A program made the position numbers and the translations under genes. A stretch of 15,364 bases of DNA from Clostridia bacterium (GTDB lineage Bacteria; Bacillota; Clostridia; Christensenellales; Borkfalkiaceae). Below the pieces are notes generated by a model that did no database searches, had not been told where the DNA came from, and worked only from the letters and a program-made list of their open reading frames with translations. Below are positions 1-5,908 of the stretch, one piece after another. Where the stretch lies: positions 1 to 15,364 of the forward strand of contig JAGCIP010000099.1 of NCBI GenBank assembly GCA_017648525.1, read 5' to 3'. Position 1 is the first letter of the stretch, and every line of letters begins with the position of its first letter.

Positions 1-1
1 T

Positions 2-223
2 ACATATAGTGGTACTCGCCACGAAGGCTATATCGATAAGAGATGGGATTACGCAGGGCGAAAGAACTCTTCTACTGGACACATGGTTGCAGAAGGTTAT
101 ATTGTAACTTATATGCAAAAAATGATGCTTTTACTTGAAAAGATTTTTAAATCTTTTGGCTACAAAAAAACAGACGTCTTGTCTTGCCACGTAGAATTCG
201 ACGCATTAAATATTGTTCAATAA
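2..223 (+). CDS. C-terminal end of an unrecognised protein (cut by the left edge)
   Basis: An open frame enters from the left edge and ends at TAA (221-223), giving 73 residues. It begins TYSGTRHEGYIDKRWDYAG and ends with EFDALNIVQ. The stretch is soluble in character: there is no signal or membrane segment, the front half is rich in charged and aromatic residues (RWDYAGRK), and a hydrophobic helix-like part follows (VTYMQKMMLLLEKIF). I do not recognise the family from this tail, so no function is given. The frame is supported by the strong intrinsic terminator that begins about 40 nt after the stop on the same strand. It is the only plus-strand gene in the left 1.6 kb and appears unrelated to the neighbouring tRNA and nrdR units. 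Confidence 0.7.
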   Translation, partial: TYSGTRHEGYIDKRWDYAGRKNSSTGHMVAEGYIVTYMQKMMLLLEKIFKSFGYKKTDVLSCHVEFDALNIVQ

Positions 224-265
224 CCTCAAAGTTTATTAAACCACGTTATAATAATTAAAAAGTCA

Positions 266-299
266 AAAGAGTTATAGCACCCCGCTATAACTCTTTTTT
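266..299 (+). terminator. Intrinsic terminator after the left-edge gene
   Basis: A perfect 13-bp stem (266-278 paired with 284-296, core GAGTTATAGC) closes a five-base loop ACCCC and ends in a run of six T (294-299). It lies 42 nt after the stop codon at 223 and is oriented to end plus-strand transcription. Confidence 0.93.
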
Positions 300-346
300 A
301 ATTTATGAACAGCCCTAAAAACCTATTACCATTTGGCGTTTTTTGC

Positions 347-367
347 TGGCGGAGAATGAGGGATTCG
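347..367 (-). repeat. Near-copy of the tRNA-Ser 3' end
   Basis: These 21 bases match 515-535, the 3' end of the tRNA-Ser gene (CCA, discriminator, acceptor strand, T-stem and half of the T-loop), at 19 of 21 positions. The differences are AT at 356-357 against GC at 524-525. The orientation is the same as the tRNA and the copy lies downstream of the tRNA 3' end. The match stops in the T-loop, the usual crossover zone of tRNA-integrating elements. It could be an attachment-site scar or the remains of a second tRNA-Ser gene. Confidence 0.6.
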
Positions 368-386
368 CTTCTCTCGAGCCTCCCGA

Positions 387-410
387 TAAACAGTAGGTGT
401 CTACTGTTTA
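387..410. repeat. Perfect 10-bp inverted repeat, loop GTGT
   Basis: TAAACAGTAG (387-396) pairs perfectly with CTACTGTTTA (401-410) across a four-base loop. No T-run follows on either strand, so it is not a normal terminator. It lies between the tRNA 3'-end copy and the tRNA terminator. Confidence 0.75.
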
Positions 411-419
411 CCCTACGCG

Positions 420-437
420 AAATTTGCAAGCAAATTT
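420..437. repeat. 8-bp inverted repeat, loop AA
   Basis: AAATTTGC (420-427) pairs with GCAAATTT (430-437). It follows the previous hairpin by nine bases. The role is unknown; the two hairpins could be folded together as one small structured RNA or extruded DNA. Confidence 0.6.
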
Positions 438-470
438 TCTCCCAATTCGAACCCCTCTACTATTATACAC

Positions 471-509
471 AAAACAAAAGACAAACCCGAAACAAATTCG
501 GATTTGTCT
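471..509 (-). terminator. Intrinsic terminator of the tRNA-Ser gene
   Basis: Positions 479-491 and 497-509 form a 13-bp stem (AGACAAA and CCGAA blocks) with one C-A mismatch and a five-base loop. Read on the minus strand it is followed by TTTGTTTT (478-471). It starts five bases after the encoded CCA end of the tRNA, so it should end the tRNA transcript. Confidence 0.88.
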
Positions 510-514
510 TCCGT

Positions 515-603
515 TGGCGGAGAGCGAGGGATTCGAACCCCCGTGGGCTTTCACCCAAACGGTTTTCAAGACCGCCTCGTTATGACCACTTCGATAGCTC
601 TCC
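515..603 (-). tRNA. tRNA-Ser(UGA)
   Basis: On the minus strand the gene starts GGAGAGC at 603. The acceptor stem GGAGAGC (603-597) pairs with GCTCTCC (525-519), followed by discriminator G (518) and an encoded CCA (517-515). The anticodon arm is GCGGT-CTTGAAA-ACCGT, which places TGA as the anticodon (UGA, reading UCN serine codons). A long variable arm (GGGTGAAAGCCC) is present, as expected for a class II serine tRNA, and the T-arm is GGGGG-TTCGAAT-CCCTC. A promoter lies 31-59 nt upstream and a terminator starts just after CCA, so it is a single-gene transcription unit. Its 3' end is duplicated at 347-367. Confidence 0.96.
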
Positions 604-610
604 AAAATAT

Positions 611-630
611 TCGTGCCACACACGGCACGA
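611..630 (-). other. Stem-loop just upstream of tRNA-Ser
   Basis: TCGTGCC (611-617) pairs with GGCACGA (624-630) around ACACAC. It lies 43 nt after the dCMP deaminase stop and 7 nt before the mature tRNA 5' end; on the minus strand it is followed by ATATTTT. It could be a weak terminator for the nrdR unit or part of the tRNA 5' leader removed by RNase P. The predicted tRNA start site (about 627) falls inside it. Confidence 0.55.
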
Positions 631-633
631 TAT

Positions 634-662
634 ATTCTATCTCATTTTCATTTTTTTTGCAA
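634..662 (-). promoter_or_regulatory. Promoter for tRNA-Ser
   Basis: On the minus strand, TTGCAA (662-657) and TAGAAT (639-634) are separated by 17 bp; they match the sigma-70/sigma-A consensus at 4/6 and 5/6. The elements lie just after the dCMP deaminase stop and would start a transcript about 25 nt upstream of the tRNA. Confidence 0.6.
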
Positions 663-672
663 GCATATTTAA

Positions 673-1134
673 CTAGTTTTTTTCTAAATCTGAATATTTT
701 ATTAATTCTACGTTAGATTGTTTGAAAAGTTCTAGTGCAAATTCGTCTGGATAACCGTTTTTATATATAACTTTCTTAACTCCAGAGTTTAAAATCATTC
801 TAGTACAAATAACGCAAGGCTGATGCGTAACGTACATAGTTGCCCCTTCTAAACTTACGCCAAGTTTCGCCGCTTGAATAATTGCGTTTTGTTCTGCGTG
901 AACGGCATAACAAACTTCTTGCATAGTACCGCTTGCAATATTTCTTACACGACGCAAACACTCGCCACGCTCCGCACAACTTTCAATACCGCTAGATGCA
1001 CCGTTGTACCCCGTTGTAAGTATACGCTTATCTTTGACTATAACCGCCCCAACGTGTCTATTTTCTTGATAACAACTAGACCAGCTCGCAACGGTTTCCG
1101 CAAGATTCATAAATCTTTCATCCCATTTATTCAT
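673..1134 (-). CDS. comEB: Deoxycytidylate (dCMP) deaminase, ComEB family
   Basis: This 153-residue protein belongs to the zinc-dependent cytidine/deoxycytidylate deaminase family, which converts dCMP to dUMP, the precursor for thymidylate. The zinc and catalytic motif HAE is at residues 79-81 and the second zinc motif PCVIC at 106-110. The segment HVGAVIVKDKRILTTGYNG (27-45) is the substrate-side block typical of dCMP deaminases, followed by a cysteine-containing loop (ESCAERGECLRR). The start is ATG at 1134, with GGAG 6-8 nt before it; the frame could open further upstream at a TTG (1146), but that codon overlaps the ribosome binding site. The gene follows nrdR by 18 nt, so the two are probably co-transcribed, joining dNTP supply with its regulator. 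ComEB was named for its place in the Bacillus comE operon; no competence gene is seen here. Confidence 0.9.
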   Translation of the reverse strand: MNKWDERFMNLAETVASWSSCYQENRHVGAVIVKDKRILTTGYNGASSGIESCAERGECLRRVRNIASGTMQEVCYAVHAEQNAIIQAAKLGVSLEGATMYVTHQPCVICTRMILNSGVKKVIYKNGYPDEFALELFKQSNVELIKYSDLEKN

Positions 1135-1152
1135 AATTTTCTCCAAAGTAAA

Positions 1153-1611
1153 TTATTTATCTTTTTTTACCATTTTTTCCAATTCTTTAATAAATGAAGT
1201 GGTGTCTGTAAATGAACGATAAACAGACGCAAAACGCACGTAAGCAACTTCGTCAGTTTCCTTTAGCGCTTCACAAACCATTTCACCAAGTTCTTTACTC
1301 GTAACTTCTTGTGCTAAAGAATTGTAGATTTTCTTTTGAATATCTTCAACAATTCTATCAATCGTGCTTGCAGGAACAGGTCTTTTTTCACACGCTTTAA
1401 TAATGCCGTTGCGTATTTTATTCGGGTCAAACGCTTGGCGTGCACCGTTAGTTTTAATAACGAAAATAGGCGTGTTTTCTACCGTTTCGTAAGTGGTAAA
1501 ACGCTTTCCACAATTCGTACATTCACGTCTTCTACGAATAATAGTACCGTCTTCTGCTGCGCGAGAATCAATTACTTTACTATCAAAGCACCCGCAAAAC
1601 ATACATTTCAT
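1153..1611 (-). CDS. nrdR: Transcriptional repressor NrdR
   Basis: NrdR senses ATP/dATP through an ATP-cone domain and represses ribonucleotide reductase operons. The 152-residue protein has the N-terminal zinc ribbon with Cys3, Cys6, Cys31 and Cys34 (MKCMFCGC and ECTNCGKRF), the arginine-rich link IIRRRREC, and an ATP-cone from about residue 49 to 139 (VIKTNGARQAFDPNKI to VRFASVYRSF). The start is ATG at 1611, where the family's usual MKCxxC begins, preceded by AAGGGG at a 7-nt spacing; a longer frame to 1677 would add an unrelated leader. No ribonucleotide reductase gene lies in the window. The dCMP deaminase follows in the same operon. A weak NrdR-box-like site sits in the promoter region (1672-1687), and a far better one lies in front of ppx (11238-11253). 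Confidence 0.97.
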   Translation of the reverse strand: MKCMFCGCFDSKVIDSRAAEDGTIIRRRRECTNCGKRFTTYETVENTPIFVIKTNGARQAFDPNKIRNGIIKACEKRPVPASTIDRIVEDIQKKIYNSLAQEVTSKELGEMVCEALKETDEVAYVRFASVYRSFTDTTSFIKELEKMVKKDK

Positions 1612-1649
1612 AATATACCCCTTTTGTAATATATAATTTTCTCTTAAAC

Positions 1650-1677
1650 ATAATAAAACTATTAAATTAGCACACAA
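1650..1677 (-). promoter_or_regulatory. Candidate promoter for nrdR
   Basis: On the minus strand TTGTGT (1677-1672) and TATTAT (1655-1650) are 16 bp apart, matching consensus at 3/6 and 5/6. The -35 element overlaps the NrdR-box-like sequence at 1672-1687, which would allow autorepression. This is a tentative call. Confidence 0.35.
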
Positions 1678-1687
1678 TATTTATAGA
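1672..1687. promoter_or_regulatory. Weak NrdR-box-like site between nrdR and the divergent gene
   Basis: ACACAATATTTATAGA matches the palindromic NrdR consensus acaCwAtATaTwGtgt at 12 of 16 positions. The left half is perfect (nine bases in a row) and the right half is poor. It lies in the 83-bp divergent region, upstream of both nrdR and the gene at 1695. The consensus is recalled from the literature. Confidence 0.3.
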
Positions 1688-1694
1688 GAATTTT

Positions 1695-2003
1695 ATGCCT
1701 ATAATTTTTTACGTTTTAATAATCGTTTATATTTTAGCAATAAATCTATACGGTGCGTTAATGTTACGCTTTCAAAAGAAAGCCCGTGAAGATGGTGACG
1801 AAGAAAACATTGCAATCAGCGACACCAAACTATTACTTGCTGGTTTTTTAGGCGGAGCAACCGCAATTTTTATTTCAATGTTTATATTTAAGTATAGATT
1901 AAAAAGTCTATTTATGATGATATTAATGCCGTTATTTATAGCCCTAAACGTATATGGAATTATATTATTGTTTAGTAACGGAATTAATTATTTCATCTTT
2001 TAA
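1695..2003 (+). CDS. Small DUF1294-like membrane protein
   Basis: A 102-residue integral membrane protein with three predicted membrane segments: about residues 3-24 (IIFYVLIIVYILAINLYGAL), 45-66 (KLLLAGFLGGATAIFISMFIF) and 74-96. The order 'K-KA.. acidic loop, ISDTKLLLAGFLGG, FKYRLKSLFMMILMPL' resembles the DUF1294 family pattern (K-A, RIPE-LLLLALLGG, RHKT--FR-GIPL), although the RIPE and HKT cores are changed (AISD and KYR). No biochemical function is established for that family. The start is ATG at 1695 with only a weak site (AGAG) before it. The gene is divergent from nrdR and convergent with nnr; its stop codon overlaps the nnr stop by 3 bp, with no terminator between them. Confidence 0.65.
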   Translation: MPIIFYVLIIVYILAINLYGALMLRFQKKAREDGDEENIAISDTKLLLAGFLGGATAIFISMFIFKYRLKSLFMMILMPLFIALNVYGIILLFSNGINYFIF

Positions 2004-3436
2004 TTAAGCGAATTTATTGCATCTGGCAAACATGCGACTATATCACTAGCGATAACTGAATATTCGTTACTTTTTACACTTGCCATTTCGCCCGCTCTAC
2101 CAAACAAATAAGCAGACGCAACAGTTTCCATAAAAACGCCGTCCGTCCTAGCCAGAACACCACATAAAACACCCGACAAAACGTCTCCACTACCTGCTTT
2201 AGCCATAGCCGGCGTACCTGTAACGTTTATAAAGGTATCAACGCCGTTCGTTATAATACTGACGGCACTTTTTAATAATAAAACAATATTATATTCTTTG
2301 GCAAAGTTTTTAGCATAGTCGATAGGATTAGTTGAAATTAAATTTTTATCAACACCGCAAAGTCTAGCAAACTCAAGAACGTGCGGAGTCAAGACAACAG
2401 AACAAACTTTGTCTTTTAGTACTTCAACGCCGTGTTTAGCTAAGCAATTTAAGCCATCCGCATCAATGATGAGTTTGCCTTTATAATTTTTAAGCAAGTA
2501 ACAAATGCAGTCGTAAATCTGCTTACTTATCCCACAGCCCATACCTATGGTAATCGAGTTAAAATTCATTACACTATCTAACGCTCTTTTGTCGAATACA
2601 ATACTTTCGCCATCATCTTTAAAAGTTGAAAGTATAATTTCGGGAACTTTTAGCGCATAAGTAGAAAACAAACTTTCAGGGACGTATAAATATGAATAAC
2701 CTGCACCAACCGTCAACGTAGTTAAAGCGTTATACGATAACAACACACCACCTAAAAGGTTTTTACTACCGCCTATTACACAAGCCTTTCCAAATGTGCC
2801 TTTATTAACGTTTTTAAGCCTTGGTTGAAAGAATTTATATGCATCTAAATCACTTATTTTATGAATACACTCGTCTTCCCAAATACTTATGCCTATGTCT
2901 TTTGCGATTACTTCACCGCAATAATCAGGTCCATCATTTAAGAAATGTCCAAGTTTATATTCTTGAATAGCAACGGTTAAGTTTGCTTTTACTGCGACGC
3001 CTAAAACATTGCCGTTATCTCCGTTTAACCCGCTAGGAATATCACAAGAAACAACAAAAGCGTTAAGGTTGTTGATATTTTCAATTAGGGATTTATATTT
3101 TCCGTCTACTTCTCTATTTAATCCTGTGCCAAATAAACAATCAACGACAATATCAAAACGCCTTTCAAACACACTTTGAGTAATATGAGTTGATAAAAGC
3201 GTAGTTACTGAAAATCCGTGCGTTTTTGATAATATTTCGGCAACAACTCGCCCATCAGCGCCGTTATTACCTTTGCCTATACAAACAAGCACTCGCCCGC
3301 CACGAAATCGTTTAATTATTTCGTCGGCAACGCTTTTACCGGCACGATAAACAAGTTCTATTTCGTCAACGCCTAAATTTTTGATAGTGTACTCGTCCGC
3401 CGAACGCATTTGAGCCACACTTAAAACACGCTCCAT
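2000..3436 (-). CDS. nnr: Bifunctional NAD(P)H-hydrate repair enzyme (epimerase plus ADP-dependent dehydratase)
   Basis: This enzyme repairs NAD(P)H damaged by hydration: the N-terminal domain interconverts R- and S-NAD(P)HX, and the C-terminal ribokinase-like domain dehydrates S-NAD(P)HX using ADP. The 478 residues show both domains. The epimerase part (about 1-205) has GNNGADG (56-62), VVDCLFGTGL (97-106) and DIPSGLNGDNG (132-142). The dehydratase part (about 210-478) has GGSKNLLGG (222-230), IDADGLN (324-330), a changed TPHVLEFARL (usually TPHPGE-ARL, 350-359) and the nucleotide site GSGDVLSG (415-422). The length fits the fused bacterial form. The ATG directly follows the recX stop (TAAATG), with AGGGGA within recX as ribosome binding site. 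It is the last gene of the rhaB operon and ends overlapping the convergent gene at 1695-2003. Confidence 0.95.
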   Translation of the reverse strand: MERVLSVAQMRSADEYTIKNLGVDEIELVYRAGKSVADEIIKRFRGGRVLVCIGKGNNGADGRVVAEILSKTHGFSVTTLLSTHITQSVFERRFDIVVDCLFGTGLNREVDGKYKSLIENINNLNAFVVSCDIPSGLNGDNGNVLGVAVKANLTVAIQEYKLGHFLNDGPDYCGEVIAKDIGISIWEDECIHKISDLDAYKFFQPRLKNVNKGTFGKACVIGGSKNLLGGVLLSYNALTTLTVGAGYSYLYVPESLFSTYALKVPEIILSTFKDDGESIVFDKRALDSVMNFNSITIGMGCGISKQIYDCICYLLKNYKGKLIIDADGLNCLAKHGVEVLKDKVCSVVLTPHVLEFARLCGVDKNLISTNPIDYAKNFAKEYNIVLLLKSAVSIITNGVDTFINVTGTPAMAKAGSGDVLSGVLCGVLARTDGVFMETVASAYLFGRAGEMASVKSNEYSVIASDIVACLPDAINSLN

Positions 3437-4051
3437 TTAGTCCCCTTCACCATAATTGGATAGTGCGTATCCCGCCTCTTCGTGCGTAAAACCACGCCCT
3501 ATTAAATACCTATATGCTTTAGCCTTGTTTTCCTTTGTTTTTTCCTTATTTTTTAGATATTTTATTGCTAATGCTTTTGCGTTTTCTTTTGCATCAACTG
3601 TGCTTTCATCATAAGCCGTAGCAATATCTTGTTTTTTTACGCCTTTCATCATTAACTTGTATTCAACAAGCCGTCTACCTTGATTTTTAGAAACCGATTC
3701 AACGTAGCGTTTCGAATACTCCGTATCATTAACGTAATCGTATTCTTTTAACTTATCGACGCAATACCAAGCAATTTCTTCAGAATACCCCTTTCTAATA
3801 AGATAATCTTTTACTTCTCGCTTGGTTTTAAGATATTTTGATATATATGCAACTGCCTTATTTAAGGCTTCTGAGCGCTCGTTTTGTATTAAAATTTCGG
3901 TTAAATTTTCAGTTTCAACTTGGTCACCAACTTTAAGCCGAAATTTCAAAACAGTTTCAAGCGATACGCCAGAAAAAAACTCGCCGTCAACAAATAAATT
4001 ACATCTTGATTTATTTTTAGTTTGATATGTAATATCGGTTATTTGTGGCAT
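3437..4051 (-). CDS. recX: RecA regulatory protein RecX
   Basis: RecX binds RecA filaments and modulates recombination and the SOS response. The 204-residue protein has an N-terminal beta-rich extension with an ordinary FVDGEFFSGVSLETVLKFRLKVGD block (about 20-43, as in Bacillota RecX), followed by three repeated three-helix units. Typical signatures are AVAYISKYLKTKREVKDYLIRKG (around 67-89), VDKLKEYDYVNDTEYSKRYVES and YRYLIGRGFTHEEA near the C-terminus. The start is ATG at 4051, with TAGGTGA four nt upstream; that site overlaps the stop codon of the YigZ-family gene. It is separated by 3 nt from that gene and touches nnr. recA is not in the window, so the operon context does not explain the role; the family assignment rests on sequence. 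Confidence 0.93.
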   Translation of the reverse strand: MPQITDITYQTKNKSRCNLFVDGEFFSGVSLETVLKFRLKVGDQVETENLTEILIQNERSEALNKAVAYISKYLKTKREVKDYLIRKGYSEEIAWYCVDKLKEYDYVNDTEYSKRYVESVSKNQGRRLVEYKLMMKGVKKQDIATAYDESTVDAKENAKALAIKYLKNKEKTKENKAKAYRYLIGRGFTHEEAGYALSNYGEGD

Positions 4052-4054
4052 ATC

Positions 4055-4684
4055 TCACCTAAAAGCAAAATATCTATTTTCAATTTTTTCAATTTGAATT
4101 TTTCCGTTAAAGGCATCAATAATTTTATCTATAAAATCACTTTCAACTTCAGTTTTGACCGCAAAAAAAACGGTAACTTTATTAGAAAAATCGGTATTTA
4201 CAACGCTTACGCCATTATAGTTTAAGGCTTTAAGCAAGATAGAATAGCCATCGTAATCGCAGTCTACCTTGCAAATTGACGCTTGCTCCATTGACACAAC
4301 GTCTGAAACCGACAAACAGTCTGCAACCGACCCAGCGTATGCTCTAGTAAGCCCACCCGTGCCTAATTTAATTCCACCAAAATACCTAACAACAACCGCA
4401 ACCGTCTTAAAAATCTTTTTATTTTTTAATACCTCAAGCATAGGCAGTCCCGCCGTGCCTTGCGGTTCTCCGTCGTCGGAAAATTTTTGTACTAATCCTT
4501 TGTCGTCGGCAATATAGGCATAGCAACAATGGTTTGCTAACGAGTGCTTTTTTCTTATGCTTTCAACGTAATTTTTAGCATCAATTTCATCTTCAACGGG
4601 CTTAATATAGCAAATAAATTTTGAACGTTCTATAACAATAAGATTTTCCTTTTCGCCTAAAACGGTAAAATATCCGTTACTCAT
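4055..4684 (-). CDS. YigZ/IMPACT family protein
   Basis: A 209-residue member of the UPF0029/IMPACT family. The signatures are SKFICYI (21-27), DDGEPQGTAGLPMLEVL (70-86) and RYFGGIKLGTGGLTRAY (100-116), all well conserved. The C-terminal part (about 135-205) is the DUF1949-like ferredoxin-fold domain with alternating beta strands (VDCDYDGYSILLKAL and NKVTVFFAV). The family is widespread and its eukaryotic member regulates translation through GCN1, but no bacterial reaction is firmly established. The start is ATG at 4684, overlapping the tyrS stop by ATGA. There is no good ribosome binding site, so translation probably depends on coupling to tyrS. It sits in the middle of the rhaB operon. Confidence 0.92.
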   Translation of the reverse strand: MSNGYFTVLGEKENLIVIERSKFICYIKPVEDEIDAKNYVESIRKKHSLANHCCYAYIADDKGLVQKFSDDGEPQGTAGLPMLEVLKNKKIFKTVAVVVRYFGGIKLGTGGLTRAYAGSVADCLSVSDVVSMEQASICKVDCDYDGYSILLKALNYNGVSVVNTDFSNKVTVFFAVKTEVESDFIDKIIDAFNGKIQIEKIENRYFAFR

Positions 4685-5895
4685 TTTAACACTACTTTAA
4701 TGTGTACTTTTTTACCCTTATGCAATACGAACTCTTTACTATTCACAACGTCTTTTGGCAACGTGCCAAACGGGTCTACGATTTTTGTGTCGTTAACAGA
4801 AACGCCACCGCCTTCAATCAAACGTTTTGCTTCGCCTTTGGATTTTGCTTGGCCAACGGCAACTAAAACGTCTGCTAAAAGTGTAGTTGTAGCATCAATT
4901 TCAGCGGTAGGCATATCTCCAGCATCACCACCACCAAACGCTGCTTTTGCTTGCTTTTGTGCAGAAAGAGCCTTCTCTTCCCCGTGAACTAATTTAGTAA
5001 CCTCAAACGCTAATCTTTCTTTAGCAAGATTCATTCTTTCGTCGTTATACTTAGTTAATTCTTTAATTTCATCCATTTCCATAAAAGTCAAAAGACGCAT
5101 ACACTCTTCAACCTTAACGTCTTCAACGTTACGGAAATATTGATAAAATTCATAAGGAGTTGTTTTATTTTCGTCAAGCCAAAGCGCACCTTTTGCTGTT
5201 TTACCCATTTTCTTGCCTTCACTAGTTAAAAGCAAGGTGAAAGTCATAGCGTAAGCAGGCTTGCTTTCCTTTTTACGAATAAGATTAGCACCTGCAAGCA
5301 TATTACTCCATTGGTCGTCACCACCAAGTTGAAGTTGAACGCCGTAATCTTGATAAAGTTTTAAAAAATCGTATCCTTGCATCAACATATAGTTAAATTC
5401 AAGGAAAGATAACCCCTTTTCCATTCTCGTCTTAAAGCATTCTGCGGTTAGCATTTTATTTACAGAGAAATGCACGCCTATATCACGCAAAAAGTCAACG
5501 TAGTTTAGGTTTAATAACCAGTCGCCATTATTTACCATAATAGCGTTATTTTCGCCTTCAAAACGGATAAATCTACCCATTTGAGATTTGAAGCAGTTGC
5601 AGTTGTGTGCAATAGTTTCTTTTGTCATCATAGAGCGCATGTCACTTCTACCAGACGGGTCTCCAATCATTGCCGTACCCCCGCCTATTAACGCAACTGG
5701 TTTATGACCATATCTTTGCATCCACGCCATTGCCATTATCGGGATATAGTGACCGATATGTAAACTGTCCGCAGTTGGGTCAAAGCCTACGTAAAATGGA
5801 ACGCTTTGTTTTCCTAATAATTCATAAAGTTCTTCTTCAAATACGGTTTGTTTAATAAAACCCCTTTCTTTTAATACGTCAAAAACGTTTTTCAT
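4681..5895 (-). CDS. tyrS: Tyrosyl-tRNA synthetase
   Basis: TyrS charges tRNA-Tyr with tyrosine in the cytoplasm. The 404-residue protein is a class I synthetase of the TyrS type: the HIGH motif is HIGH itself (46-49) after YVGFDPTADSL, the tyrosine-binding region contains QGYDF (173-177) and GGDDQWSN (191-198), and the second signature is KMGKT (229-233, in place of KMSKS, a common TyrS variant). An S4 RNA-binding domain fills about residues 337-404 (AKSKGEAKRLIEGGGVSVND). The start is ATG at 5895 with GCGAGGA seven nt before it. It begins 13 nt after rhaB and overlaps the next gene by four bases, so it is internal to the operon. There is no T-box leader in front of it. Confidence 0.97.
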   Translation of the reverse strand: MKNVFDVLKERGFIKQTVFEEELYELLGKQSVPFYVGFDPTADSLHIGHYIPIMAMAWMQRYGHKPVALIGGGTAMIGDPSGRSDMRSMMTKETIAHNCNCFKSQMGRFIRFEGENNAIMVNNGDWLLNLNYVDFLRDIGVHFSVNKMLTAECFKTRMEKGLSFLEFNYMLMQGYDFLKLYQDYGVQLQLGGDDQWSNMLAGANLIRKKESKPAYAMTFTLLLTSEGKKMGKTAKGALWLDENKTTPYEFYQYFRNVEDVKVEECMRLLTFMEMDEIKELTKYNDERMNLAKERLAFEVTKLVHGEEKALSAQKQAKAAFGGGDAGDMPTAEIDATTTLLADVLVAVGQAKSKGEAKRLIEGGGVSVNDTKIVDPFGTLPKDVVNSKEFVLHKGKKVHIKVVLK

Positions 5896-5908
5896 AATAA
5901 TCCTCGCT

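Larger units (their letters stand above)
304..478. other. Noncoding stretch with hairpins and a tRNA 3'-end copy
   Basis: No convincing gene is seen between the plus-strand terminator and the tRNA terminator. Short open frames here run through the tRNA or its copy and lack ribosome binding sites. The stretch contains a near-copy of the tRNA-Ser 3' end (347-367), a perfect hairpin (387-410), a second hairpin (420-437) and an 11-base match to the tRNA T-arm (445-455, ATTCGAACCCC). It looks like remodelled tRNA-flanking DNA rather than a coding region. Confidence 0.6.

Noticed and set aside
305..716. Open frames on both strands across the tRNA-Ser gene and its flank
   Set aside because: They run through the tRNA, its terminator and the 3'-end copy, lack ribosome binding sites and have no protein-like composition.
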